Of a stretch of 64,000 bases of DNA, positions 1 to 7,985 are shown one piece after another (within the stretch, counting starts at the first letter, position 1; the number at the start of each line of letters is the position of its first letter). This stretch comes from Acidimicrobiales bacterium (GTDB lineage Bacteria; Actinomycetota; Acidimicrobiia; Acidimicrobiales; RAAP-2). Made by a program: the position numbers and the translations under genes. The notes under the pieces were generated by a model. It was not told the origin of the DNA, searched no databases, and saw only the letters and a list, made by a program, of their open reading frames with translations. The DNA is taken from the NCBI GenBank assembly GCA_025351385.1, contig JANXWA010000003.1, forward strand, positions 1 through 64,000, in the 5' to 3' direction.

Positions 1-78
1 CCGAGGTTGCCTTCTTGGCACAACTATCTGCTCGGTCAGCGCTGTCCTGACCCCACTAACCCCAAAATCCCAGGCGGT

Positions 79-151
79 GGGCGCTGAGGGACTCGAACCC
101 CCGACCTGCTGAGTGTAAGTCAGCTGCTCTAACCAACTGAGCTAAGCGCCC
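79..151 (-). tRNA. tRNA-Val (anticodon UAC)
   Basis: On the minus strand a complete 73-nt cloverleaf can be folded: a 7-bp acceptor stem closed by GGGCGCT and AGCGCCC, a D-arm with GCTC/GAGC, an anticodon arm GCTGA/TCAGC with loop CTTACAC, and a T-arm with loop TTCGAGT. The anticodon TAC reads GTA (valine). The 3' CCA is not encoded: the bases after the acceptor stem read ACCG. The gene starts only 13 bp after the stop of the upstream same-strand phosphatase gene, so read-through from that gene is possible. Confidence 0.95.
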
Positions 152-164
152 GCAGTGGCCTAGC

Positions 165-896
165 CTAGAGGCTTCCGGATTCGAGCAGGGTCCCCAACAG
201 CTCGGCGGTCGCGGCAAACACCGGACGTCGCACGACGTCGGCCGTCGTCACCAACTCCTCGTGGCGATAGTCCGCGTCCACGGCACCGGCCTCGCGCGCA
301 ATCAAAAGCCCCCCGAGGTAGTCCCACGGATTCAGCGTCGACTGTTGCGCGACGGCGTAGGCGTCGAGGGACCCGTCGGCCACGAGGCAGATCTCCAGAC
401 TCGCCGCCCCCAGTGATCGCGACTGGTACCAGCCAATGTTCCGATCCGGTTGGCCCGAGAAGCCAACCAGGGCCTTCGAGAGGTCGCGCAGTCCACTGGC
501 TCGAATCGACTGGCCGTCACGCGTCGAACCGGCGCCCTTCTCGGCCTCGAAGATGTCGCCGGTCGCGTGATTCCGGACCAAGCCAGCGACCAACTCTTCG
601 CCGCGCAACACCGCCAGACTTGTGGCGTAGAAGGGGACGCCACGATCACAGTTGGTCGACCCGTCGATCGGGTCAACGACGACGGTGAACTCGCCGCCGC
701 CCGAGACACCAGACTCCTCACTCACCACGCGAAAGCCGGCCCCGAGAAGAATCCGCAGGGCCACCTCGTCGGCGACGACGTCCAAGTGATACTGCGTGGG
801 CCGGTCGCCGGAGAAGCCCCGACCACGGTGCCCTCTGATGGCCTCGCCGATCTCGAGTGCACACTCGCGCAACGGGGCGAACAGTGAATCGGTCAC
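165..896 (-). CDS. inositol monophosphatase family protein
   Basis: A 243-aa member of the FIG/inositol-phosphatase fold, a Mg-dependent hydrolase of phosphorylated sugars or inositols. Visible motifs are the acidic pair in VVSEESG (about residues 58-64), the metal-binding DPIDGST (75-81) and the second signature NPWDYLGG with its Asp near residue 192. Length is normal to slightly short for the family. A longer reading from 977 exists, but the GTG at 896 is chosen because TACCGT lies exactly 6 nt upstream and because it leaves a 40-bp divergent gap to the next gene. The exact substrate (inositol phosphate, histidinol phosphate, PAP or fructose bisphosphate) cannot be told from sequence alone. 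Confidence 0.88.
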   Translation of the reverse strand: MTDSLFAPLRECALEIGEAIRGHRGRGFSGDRPTQYHLDVVADEVALRILLGAGFRVVSEESGVSGGGEFTVVVDPIDGSTNCDRGVPFYATSLAVLRGEELVAGLVRNHATGDIFEAEKGAGSTRDGQSIRASGLRDLSKALVGFSGQPDRNIGWYQSRSLGAASLEICLVADGSLDAYAVAQQSTLNPWDYLGGLLIAREAGAVDADYRHEELVTTADVVRRPVFAATAELLGTLLESGSL

Positions 897-902
897 GCAG
901 CC

Positions 903-908
903 ACGGTA
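903..908 (-). promoter_or_regulatory. -10 element of the IMPase gene (leaderless)
   Basis: TACCGT on the minus strand, 6 nt before the GTG at 896. This places transcription start on or next to the start codon. No clear -35 is visible. Confidence 0.5.
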
Positions 909-922
909 GCGGGGTTGGAGAG

Positions 923-928
923 TAACCT
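923..928 (+). promoter_or_regulatory. -10 element of the 937 gene (near-leaderless)
   Basis: TAACCT, 8 nt before the ATG at 937, giving a leader of about 2 nt. It faces the -10 of the divergent phosphatase gene only 14 bp away, so the two promoters must overlap. Confidence 0.45.
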
Positions 929-936
929 GAGAGCCA

Positions 937-1494
937 ATGGCCGCCATTGACGTCGCTGGGTTCGTCGCAGACCTCAAAGACCACGCTGTGACCCACGGCT
1001 TCCACGTCCACGACGAGCGGCACTTCGTCGAGACGTACTCCCTGCGTCAAGCTTGGGAGGTCGACCTGCACCCTGAGGACGGTTGTGGCGGTCCGGTCGA
1101 TCTCCACATCGAACTCGACGTCGATCCGCGAACGCTGCTCGCGTTCGAGGACGCCGTACTCGGACTTCCCGACGACGTCGACCCGCCCGACGAGTTCCAC
1201 TTCCCGCTGGTGCTGACCTGGAGCCTCCCGCCGATGCCTCACGGTCCTGACCTCTTGCGCCTCGCCATCGACCTCGCGCCGATCGGCGGCGTGGAGATGC
1301 CCCTCGAAGTCACCGCCACTGACTCGTTCGCGTCGCCGACCGAGGCCAGCGAGCGGCGCATCTCCATCGTCGCGCGCCGGGCCATCTCGCTGAGCCAGGT
1401 GGCCAAGGGCGAGGACCCCCTGTGCGATATCTTCGAGCGCGGTCACAGCGTGAGCGACTTCTTGCTGCAGGCCGCTGACTCGTGGCTCGGCTAG
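937..1494 (+). CDS. hypothetical protein, 185 aa
   Basis: Soluble acidic protein with no signal peptide or membrane segment. I do not recognise the family. The middle (about residues 40-75) is rich in Asp/Glu/His with a beta-strand-like alternation (VDLHIELDVD), followed by a Pro-rich stretch. No catalytic signature is evident. The ATG at 937 has a TAACCT -10 box 8 nt upstream. The gene overlaps the following lipoprotein-like gene by 13 bp, so the two are probably translated from one message. Codon use (strong GC3) is like that of its neighbours, which supports it as a real gene. Confidence 0.75.
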   Translation: MAAIDVAGFVADLKDHAVTHGFHVHDERHFVETYSLRQAWEVDLHPEDGCGGPVDLHIELDVDPRTLLAFEDAVLGLPDDVDPPDEFHFPLVLTWSLPPMPHGPDLLRLAIDLAPIGGVEMPLEVTATDSFASPTEASERRISIVARRAISLSQVAKGEDPLCDIFERGHSVSDFLLQAADSWLG

Positions 1495-1856
1495 CGCGAA
1501 GCCTCGGCGTCCTCGTCTCGTTGTCGGCGGCGAGCGTTGCGTTGAGCTCCTGTGGGGCCGGTGGAGCCGTCGCGGACGCCCGGCTGTCGTGCCGATACGT
1601 TCATCAAGCTCTCACCCTGCAGGCGCGCAGCCAGGCTCCGGGAATGTCCGCGACGCGCCGGTCGACACTGCAGTCCGACGCGATGAGTGCTCTGTTGAAG
1701 GCGACTCCCGCGGCGGCGGCGGCCACGTCGATCGACGGCAGCTGGAATCCGCTGATGACGACAATCAACGAAGCCGAACGGGTTCCCCTCCAGGACCTGG
1801 TGGCGTCGCTGACTCGACTCTGCAAGGTCGCCGACTCGTCGACCCCGTACCTCTAG
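1482..1856 (+). CDS. putative small lipoprotein, 124 aa
   Basis: The N-terminus has two Arg, a hydrophobic core (LGVLVSLSAASVAL) and then LSSC at about residues 21-24, which fits a lipobox with lipidated Cys24. The mature part is about 100 aa, Ala-rich, with two further Cys that could form a disulfide (one in LSCRYVH, one in TRLCK near the end). Start is the GTG at 1482, inside the last codons of the preceding gene, which suggests translational coupling. No domain is recognised. It would sit on the outer face of the cytoplasmic membrane. Confidence 0.65.
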   Translation: MARLARSLGVLVSLSAASVALSSCGAGGAVADARLSCRYVHQALTLQARSQAPGMSATRRSTLQSDAMSALLKATPAAAAATSIDGSWNPLMTTINEAERVPLQDLVASLTRLCKVADSSTPYL

Positions 1857-1863
1857 GGGTTCG

Positions 1864-2202
1864 CTACTGGGGGAAGCGCTCGTAGAGCCACGTCAGGGAG
1901 TTCTCCTCGAGCATGGCGTCCTCCCAGCCCGCGATCGAATCCTCCAGACCGGCCAACGAGACCACCTTGCCGATGATCACGACCGTGAGGTCACTGACCA
2001 TCTCGTCCGAGACGAGGAAGTCGCCGAAGATGTCCTCGTTCACGACGGCGTCGGGCTCGACCATGAGGTAGAGCTCACCGGTGGCCTCGACCCAGGAGAG
2101 CTCGTACTCGTTGTCCGACCCGTCGGTCCACTCGCTGCCAAACTCGAATTCGGCACTCTCGCGGCGGGCCTCGTTCTGCTCGTAGAAGGATTCGATGTCC
2201 AT
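1864..2202 (-). CDS. conserved hypothetical acidic protein, 112 aa
   Basis: Small, very acidic soluble protein beginning MDIESFYEQNEARR and containing the core YELSWVEATGELY. Short proteins of this look occur in other actinobacteria, but I know no function. A GTG two codons upstream (2208) would also open the frame, but TAGGCT ends exactly 6 nt before the ATG at 2202, so 2202 is the better start on a leaderless transcript. It converges with the lipoprotein gene with a 7-bp gap and is divergent from the possible sigma-like gene at 2339. Confidence 0.7.
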   Translation of the reverse strand: MDIESFYEQNEARRESAEFEFGSEWTDGSDNEYELSWVEATGELYLMVEPDAVVNEDIFGDFLVSDEMVSDLTVVIIGKVVSLAGLEDSIAGWEDAMLEENSLTWLYERFPQ

Positions 2203-2208
2203 CGACAC

Positions 2209-2214
2209 AGCCTA
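2209..2214 (-). promoter_or_regulatory. -10 element fixing the start at 2202
   Basis: TAGGCT on the minus strand, 6 nt before ATG 2202. It decides between the two candidate starts of this gene. Confidence 0.5.
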
Positions 2215-2338
2215 CGTCGCGACTATGTGCGCCGTGAAGTGCGCGGGTGGCGGAATAGTGCGCGTCATGAGAAATGCACTGGGGCGATGCGCCCGACGGG
2301 TCGTCGAGCGATGCGCGCGCGGCCCTGTACTGGGCGCC

Positions 2339-3040
2339 ATGACCAACCGAACCGACGTACTGGGACAGATCCGACAGGAGTGGCGCCACGTGGGCCGCAC
2401 CCCGAGCTCCCGACGGGCGCTCGCCCGACTGGTCGAACGCCATCCCGACCTGGGTCTCGGGAACCTCGAGGACCTGTGCGAAGTGGTCGCCGTGCTCGAG
2501 ACGCGTGCGGGACGAAGCGTGCTCGAACGGGCCGAGATCGTGCGGGCACTGCTCGAAGAGGCCGGCGACCCCCAGATCCACCGGGCCCTGCTCCAGACAC
2601 TGATCCCGGGCATCGTGAGTGTCTGTCGCCAGCTCCGATTCGGGGACGGGATCGTCGCCGACCCGAGCGAGACCGTGTCGATGGCCCTCGGTCTCGCCAG
2701 TGAACTTCTGGTCGACTGGGCCGGGCAGTCGCGCCAGTACGCGGCCCCCGACGTCCTCTCGGCCCTGCGCGGGAGATTGCGCCGATGGCTGTTGAAGGAG
2801 AAGGTGGCCCTGCGCGCAGTGTCGAACTTCGACCAGCACGACGACCCGGCCGACGAGGCCTCGCCCCTCCTCGCCCGACTCCACAGCTTCCGTGGTAGCC
2901 AGTACGACCGGGTGGCACGATTGACGTACGCGCGAGTCTTCGAGGGTCGATCGTTGCGCGAGGTCGCCGCAAACGACCATTCCGCCCCGGGGACGCTGCA
3001 GAAGGAACTCCAGCACTTCGCCGTCCGATTCCTGATCTAG
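2339..3040 (+). CDS. putative sigma-like / HTH protein, 233 aa
   Basis: Soluble, mostly helical, Arg-rich protein. The last 35 residues (GRSLREVAANDHSAPGTLQK and onwards) resemble a sigma-factor region 4 or LuxR-type helix-turn-helix. The N-terminal 180 residues do not show a convincing region 2 promoter-melting motif. An upstream extension to 2195 is rejected because it would overlap the divergent gene; the ATG at 2339 is used. It is followed after 65 bp by two membrane-associated genes on the same strand, so it may be the cytosolic member of a small operon. Function is inferred only from the weak C-terminal likeness and could be wrong. Confidence 0.6.
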   Translation: MTNRTDVLGQIRQEWRHVGRTPSSRRALARLVERHPDLGLGNLEDLCEVVAVLETRAGRSVLERAEIVRALLEEAGDPQIHRALLQTLIPGIVSVCRQLRFGDGIVADPSETVSMALGLASELLVDWAGQSRQYAAPDVLSALRGRLRRWLLKEKVALRAVSNFDQHDDPADEASPLLARLHSFRGSQYDRVARLTYARVFEGRSLREVAANDHSAPGTLQKELQHFAVRFLI

Positions 3041-3105
3041 GTGAATCCATGGACCATCGATGACGAATCGCTATTTGAACCCATCACCGCTACCCTTCGC
3101 AACTA

Positions 3106-3669
3106 ATGGCGCGACTTCACACCTCCCTGAAGAGCGCGCACCTGTTGATGTGGTCGAGTCCGGTGCTGCTGCTCGTCCTAGTCTTCGCGCTCACGACGTC
3201 TGGTCCGCGTACGACGGCGGCACCGACGATGACGCCGACGACGACGCCGTTCAGCGCTACTCCAACACCGACAACCACCACGACGACGCGTTCTCGCCCG
3301 GCCCCGACCACGACCACCTCGACGACGCCGACGCCACCGACGACCGGGCATCCGGCCGAGAGCAACTTCGCCAGCGTGACCGATTCGACCGCGAGGTCAG
3401 TCGCGCCCGTACCCAACGCGCCCGCGTTGAGCGGCGCACTGGCCGGCGAGCTGACACCGGGCTCGCCACACGTCGAGGTCCCCTTGCTCGGTCCCGGCGC
3501 CTGGACCCTCCAAACCAACGGGTCGACCACCGAAGTCTTGAGCTGCGCCACGGTGAGCAGCCCGACGAGCGCCTTCATCGTGGTCGGCCCGGATCAGAGT
3601 TGCCAACTCCAGATCACCTCAACGGCGGTCGGGACGTCGATCGCGTGGCAACTCGTCCCGACGCGCTGA
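3106..3669 (+). CDS. membrane-anchored or secreted Thr/Pro-rich protein, 187 aa
   Basis: One hydrophobic segment near the N-terminus (LLMWSSPVLLLVLVFALTT, about residues 13-31) is followed by a low-complexity Thr/Pro/Ser stretch (about 35-85), then a small globular C-terminal part with two Cys (LSCATVS and QSCQLQ) that could form a disulfide. This fits an extracytoplasmic domain on a flexible, possibly glycosylated stalk. The long open frame in another phase over this region is a shadow created by the repeated Thr codons. It sits 36 bp before the BTAD-like membrane protein and probably shares its message. Function unknown. Confidence 0.68.
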   Translation: MARLHTSLKSAHLLMWSSPVLLLVLVFALTTSGPRTTAAPTMTPTTTPFSATPTPTTTTTTRSRPAPTTTTSTTPTPPTTGHPAESNFASVTDSTARSVAPVPNAPALSGALAGELTPGSPHVEVPLLGPGAWTLQTNGSTTEVLSCATVSSPTSAFIVVGPDQSCQLQITSTAVGTSIAWQLVPTR

Positions 3670-3704
3670 AGCGAGTCGTCGCCGGTCCGCTCCAGGGGAC
3701 GGCG

Positions 3705-5399
3705 ATGGGCGTCTACTTCGTCCTCTTGCCGTACGTCGTCGTCACGAGGTGGGGCCTCGCCTCGGGTTTCAGTGACGCGCCGCTCATGCGCACTCTGCTC
3801 GTGGTCCTCGCCCTGTTCTGGGTGATCTTCCTCGTCCAGGTGGCGCTCAACATCCGACGCCTCCACCTCGGTCGGCGCCCGGGGAGCGGTGGCGGCGCTT
3901 GGCTGGCCGGACTCATCGTCACCCTCCTCGGGTTCCTCGTGTCGTCGCCGGGCGTGTCGCACCCCTACGCTCCCTCGGTTGACGACCAGGTCGTGATGGC
4001 GCGACTCGGACTCGAGACCGTGGGTGCGCCCCACCGAGGTTCCGTTGATCCCCCGGGGCGCCCACTGCGCAGACCGGAGCTCTCATTGGGGGCCGTGCCC
4101 TTGGCGCTCATGGCGAAACGTCGCAGCGATCTGTTACGCCAGCAACAGTTCACCGACCTCGACGGGGACATCGACGAGACGGTCGAGCTCTTGCGATCAT
4201 TGGACCCCGAGCTGATCGCCCACCTGCGCCACGCGGTCGGCCACCGCCGAGACGGAGTCATCAACGTTCCGAGTGCACCGATGCCGGCCCTGGGTGCCGC
4301 GAGTACCGACCCGGTCGTTGCGTGCTCGCTGGGCGACTCCGCCACCGGCTCGCTCGTCGCCTTCGCCCGCGAAGGCGGTCGACTGGCGATCGAACCCACG
4401 TGGAACGCCCACGACGTGCGCCGGTCTGTCGTCGCGCTGCACGATGGCCGGCTCGTCTTCGCCGACACCGAGGCCGAGCTGCTACGTGCCCTGGCCACGC
4501 GAGCCGTGCGCCAGACCCTCGTGATCTACCTGGGCCACGCGAACGACCTCGACGACGAGCTTCGATCGTGCGCGATCACCCTCGAACCCTTCGTGACGGG
4601 CCGTGGTCCCACCACCGTGGCGGACACGAACCGCGCTCCGGGATTGACCGGCCCCGCCCGGCACGAAGTGCGCGTCGACCTCTTGCGGGCCGATCCTCAG
4701 ATCGCCGGGCTCGTCGAACCGATGACCGCGACCCTTCGGCGCCGCTGCATTGAGATGCTGGCCTACCTGGCCCTGCACCGACACGAGCCGGTGACGGGCG
4801 ACCGACTGCGCACTCGTGTGCTCACCCACGCCGACGTCGACGCGAGCCTGCGCACGCTCGCCAACACCGCCAGTGCGGTGCGACGCAGCCTCGGGGTCGA
4901 CGCCGACGGACCCCGGCTTCATCCGGTGACCTCGTCGGGCCTCTACGTCACCCACGGCGTCACGAGTGACGTCGAGATCTTCACCACGCTCGTGAGTCGG
5001 GCCCGCCAACTCCCTGTGGCAAGGGCAGCGCCTCTCGCCCGCCAGGCGCTGGCACTGATCAAGGGCGAGCCGCTGTCGAGCGCGCTGCGCGGTTTCGAGT
5101 GGTTCCTCGCCGAGGGTCACGGGGCGCGCCTCTCACGCGACGCCGAGTGGGCCGCGCTCGCACTGCACCACGACGCGCTGGCGCGCGACGAGTACGAGTT
5201 GGCCTTCTGGGCGCTGCGCCAAGGACTGCTGATCGACCCCTACAGCGACGTACTGCTAGCGGCGAGCTCGCGGGTGCCGCGCCTACGCGAGTTTGGCGGC
5301 GATCGAGCCGGCTTTTCGCAGCACGAGCCCGTCGGCGCCGGCGGAGCTGAAGCGATGAGCTGGTCGCTCTCGGGCTTCAGCAATCAGGTCTCCCAGTAG
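3705..5399 (+). CDS. membrane protein with C-terminal winged-helix/BTAD-like region
   Basis: A 564-aa protein from the ATG at 3705. About three hydrophobic segments lie at the N-terminus (roughly residues 2-19, 28-47 and 63-80). A cytosolic middle region follows, then from about residue 340 a winged-helix-like stretch (EMLAYLALHRHEPVTGDRL, then ASLRTLANTASAVRRSLG) and a helical bacterial-transcriptional-activation-like region (about 425-545) as in SARP regulators. In classic SARPs the DNA-binding part is N-terminal and the protein soluble; here it is C-terminal and tethered to the membrane. The last 117 bp overlap ddl in antisense. It may sense envelope state and act on transcription, but that is inference. 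Confidence 0.72.
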   Translation: MGVYFVLLPYVVVTRWGLASGFSDAPLMRTLLVVLALFWVIFLVQVALNIRRLHLGRRPGSGGGAWLAGLIVTLLGFLVSSPGVSHPYAPSVDDQVVMARLGLETVGAPHRGSVDPPGRPLRRPELSLGAVPLALMAKRRSDLLRQQQFTDLDGDIDETVELLRSLDPELIAHLRHAVGHRRDGVINVPSAPMPALGAASTDPVVACSLGDSATGSLVAFAREGGRLAIEPTWNAHDVRRSVVALHDGRLVFADTEAELLRALATRAVRQTLVIYLGHANDLDDELRSCAITLEPFVTGRGPTTVADTNRAPGLTGPARHEVRVDLLRADPQIAGLVEPMTATLRRRCIEMLAYLALHRHEPVTGDRLRTRVLTHADVDASLRTLANTASAVRRSLGVDADGPRLHPVTSSGLYVTHGVTSDVEIFTTLVSRARQLPVARAAPLARQALALIKGEPLSSALRGFEWFLAEGHGARLSRDAEWAALALHHDALARDEYELAFWALRQGLLIDPYSDVLLAASSRVPRLREFGGDRAGFSQHEPVGAGGAEAMSWSLSGFSNQVSQ

Positions 5400-6386
5400 C
5401 TCGGCGAAGCTGAGGGGCGGGTCGACGAAGAGGTGCTTGGAGAGCGATCCGGGGATCGTGTTGATCTCGTTGACGTAGAGCTCGGTGTCGCTGGCGAGGA
5501 AGTCGACGCGCGCGACCCCGCGCACGGACGCGACCTTGGCGATGGTCCGGGTGGCGAGCTCCACGGCCTCACGTTGGCCCGGCGCCAGGACCGCGGGCAA
5601 CTCGCGCGGCGCCGACACCATCCCCTCGCCCCCGACGTACTTGTCGGCGTAGTCAAGGATCTCGGCGCTCGCCGATCGGCGGATCGGCCGCTCGATCGCC
5701 GACAGCGAGATCGAGGGGTAGGTGCGAAGCGCGATCTGGACGTCGGTCAGGTCCTGGCGGAACGGCTCGACGACGCACCCCCGAGCCAAGTGGACATTCG
5801 AACTGAGGCGGGCCCGCGCCGTCGCGAGGTCGGCGACGACGTCGATGCCGATCGACGAGCCGCCGAAGCGGGGCTTCAAGATGTAGGGACCGTCGAAGGG
5901 CAGTGACTCGGTCGAACCGTCCAGCAGCGCCCGCGGCAGGGTCGCCAGACCCGCGGCCGACACGACCGCCCCGAAGGCCCACTTGTCCATGCCGAGGGCC
6001 GCACCCGCGACGCTCGGTCCCGTGTAGTTCAGGCCCGCGAGATCGAGGGCCGCCTGGATGGTCCCGTCCTCGCCGGGCCCTCCGTGGGTCCCGAGGACGA
6101 CCGCCTCGAGGTCGAGCCGTCGGTCCTTGCCCAGTCGACCGCCGACGAAGAATCCGCCGTCGTCACCTAGGCGCAGACTAACCTCACTCGAGCCCTTGGG
6201 AAGTCCGTCGAGGAACGACTCGGCCTCGACGTCGCTGGCGACGACGAAGAACGAACCCGTCTTGGTCCAGTAGAGGCCCACGGCGTCGCGGTTCGACCGA
6301 CCGAGCTCTTGGAGGGCCTGTAGCCCCGTCAGGATCGAGATGTCGTGTTCGGGCGTCGGTCCGCCGAAGAGCACACCAATAGTCAC
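5283..6386 (-). CDS. ddl: D-alanine--D-alanine ligase
   Basis: ATP-grasp ligase that joins two D-Ala for the peptidoglycan stem peptide. Motifs: GVLFGGPTPEHDIS at the N-terminus, HGGPGEDG (about 101-108), KPRFGGSSIG of the ATP-grasp fold (about 171-180) and NEINTIPG near the C-terminus. The GTG at 6386 is preferred over the TTG at 6416 because GAGGAG lies about 6 nt upstream and family members start just before this glycine-rich motif. It gives 367 aa. After the usual end (LSFAELLGDL) there are some 30 extra residues, all inside the 117-bp antisense overlap with the BTAD-like gene. It follows murF by 30 bp, giving a cell-wall operon. Confidence 0.93.
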   Translation of the reverse strand: MTIGVLFGGPTPEHDISILTGLQALQELGRSNRDAVGLYWTKTGSFFVVASDVEAESFLDGLPKGSSEVSLRLGDDGGFFVGGRLGKDRRLDLEAVVLGTHGGPGEDGTIQAALDLAGLNYTGPSVAGAALGMDKWAFGAVVSAAGLATLPRALLDGSTESLPFDGPYILKPRFGGSSIGIDVVADLATARARLSSNVHLARGCVVEPFRQDLTDVQIALRTYPSISLSAIERPIRRSASAEILDYADKYVGGEGMVSAPRELPAVLAPGQREAVELATRTIAKVASVRGVARVDFLASDTELYVNEINTIPGSLSKHLFVDPPLSFAELLGDLIAEARERPAHRFSSAGADGLVLRKAGSIAAKLA

Positions 6387-6416
6387 CGGACTCTCCTCGT
6401 CGCCGTCGTCCGCCAA

Positions 6417-7985
6417 TCAAGGGTAGTGGTCCGGCAGATCGTTGAGGTACAGCACGCCGTCGCCGACGACGAGCGCCGAGCGAACCCACGCCACGGCCTC
6501 CTCGCGGGTGTCGAAGCGGGTGATCGGCCCCGCGTACCCGGCCTCGAGCGGCCTCACGTTCGTGCGGCCCACGACGACCAGTTCGGCACGGGCGAAGGCG
6601 ACCTTCTTCGCGAACGAGAGGTTCTCGGAGTACTGGTCGGGACCCAGCTCGATGAGACCCGGGGTGACGACCACGCGTCGGCCCTCCAGCGCCAGCTCGA
6701 CGAGCACCGTGAGGGCGGCCAGCGCGCTCGCCGGATTCGCGTTGAACGTGTCGTCGATCACCACGACGCCCGATTCGGCGCTCACCACGTGCAGTCGGTT
6801 CTCAACGGGCGACACTCGCGCGAGCCGACCGACCAGTTCGCCGGTCGGCACTCCGAGCTCGAGCGCGGCGCCGATGGCGCAGGCGAGATTCGTCGGCTGG
6901 ACGCCGAGCACCACGTCCACGGCCCCGAGAACCTCGCCGTCGGCGAGTATCGTCCAACGACCGGCCTCGAGCACGACGCGCACCGACGCGGCCTCGTTGA
7001 GGCTTCCCACCGTGCGCACCCGCTGGCCCGTCGGCGCCAGACGGTCCGGCCACTGAGCGAGTCGACGATCGTCGACGTTCACCACGACCGTGCGCGCGAG
7101 CTCGGTCACCTCGAACTTGGCCGCGTCGATGACGTCGAGGGTCTTCATCCGCTCCAGGTGGACGGGCCCGACGGCCGTCGCGACGGCGATCTCGGGCGTG
7201 CACCACGACGTGAGTTCGCGGATCTCCCCGGGGCCGTAAGTGCCCATCTCAGCGATGAACACGCGGGTCCCGTCGGCGAGGCCCTCGTTGATGGCCCTCG
7301 ACAGCCCCGCGCGATTGTTGTAGCTGCGCGGCGACGCGACGACTCCGCCGTCCGCGCGCAGCAGGTCGGCCAGGTGGTTCTTAGTCGACGTCTTGCCGTA
7401 CGAACCGGTGATCGCGACGACGCGCGGTGCGACGCGTGCCAGGCGAGTCCGGGCCTGCTCGACGAAGCTCCGGGCGCGACGCCGCTCGTAGGGAGCCAGA
7501 ACCCGTGCCGAGAGGTCGAGCACGACCGGGACGGCCCACACCGTCGCGACCGCCAACAGCCAGGGCCGGCGGGTCAGCATCCCGAGCAGGGCCACGACGA
7601 GTGACGACGCCGTGGCGAGCGACGCCACCGTGCGTAGTCGCCTGGTCCACTCCAACCTGCCGGTACGGCCCCTCATTGAGAGGCCCCGGGGGCAGACGAG
7701 TCCGTAGAGCGCGGTCACGGCCACGATCGCCACGTCGAGGCGCGCGACGACGGTGATGACCAGAGCGACCACGAGCACGTGACTGAGGGTGACGGGACGC
7801 TGGTCGCGCAGCCGACCCGGAGCCCGCGCCGAGCCGACCGGGGGTGAGGACCACCGGCCGAGGAATCGGCTCATCGAGTTCGGCTCGTAGTGCTCACGCT
7901 GCAAGACGCGCAGCCACCGCAGCAACTGCGCCACGTAGGCCGCGACGAGGGCGGCGGCCATCACGACGTCGAGAAGAACGTGCAT
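6417..7985 (-). CDS. murF: MurF-like Mur ligase with N-terminal membrane domain
   Basis: 522 aa. Residues 1-165 carry four to five hydrophobic segments (about 2-23, 65-80, 82-97, 118-136, 140-158). The Mur ligase core begins about 188 with the P-loop ITGSYGKTSTK (191-201), then AEMGTYGPGEI, and the substrate/domain 3 signature IDDTFNANPAS. MurF adds D-Ala-D-Ala to the UDP-MurNAc-tripeptide; family members are usually soluble and about 450-470 aa. The extra membrane part would hold the enzyme at the site of lipid I synthesis. The ATG shares one base with the TGA of the upstream hydrolase (TGATG), and ddl follows directly. Another Mur-type ligase role is possible but the ddl neighbour favours MurF. 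Confidence 0.85.
   Translation of the reverse strand: MHVLLDVVMAAALVAAYVAQLLRWLRVLQREHYEPNSMSRFLGRWSSPPVGSARAPGRLRDQRPVTLSHVLVVALVITVVARLDVAIVAVTALYGLVCPRGLSMRGRTGRLEWTRRLRTVASLATASSLVVALLGMLTRRPWLLAVATVWAVPVVLDLSARVLAPYERRRARSFVEQARTRLARVAPRVVAITGSYGKTSTKNHLADLLRADGGVVASPRSYNNRAGLSRAINEGLADGTRVFIAEMGTYGPGEIRELTSWCTPEIAVATAVGPVHLERMKTLDVIDAAKFEVTELARTVVVNVDDRRLAQWPDRLAPTGQRVRTVGSLNEAASVRVVLEAGRWTILADGEVLGAVDVVLGVQPTNLACAIGAALELGVPTGELVGRLARVSPVENRLHVVSAESGVVVIDDTFNANPASALAALTVLVELALEGRRVVVTPGLIELGPDQYSENLSFAKKVAFARAELVVVGRTNVRPLEAGYAGPITRFDTREEAVAWVRSALVVGDGVLYLNDLPDHYP

Noticed and set aside
1-78. Hairpin GGTCAG/CTGACC (34-52) behind tRNA-Val as a terminator
   Set aside because: Only 6 bp with a 7-nt loop and no T-tract; too weak to call.
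3060-3700. Open frame upstream of and in phase with the BTAD-like gene
   Set aside because: It is a different-frame shadow of the Thr/Pro-rich membrane protein at 3106-3669, caused by repeated ACC/ACG codons; Asp/His/Arg-rich with no sensible domain.
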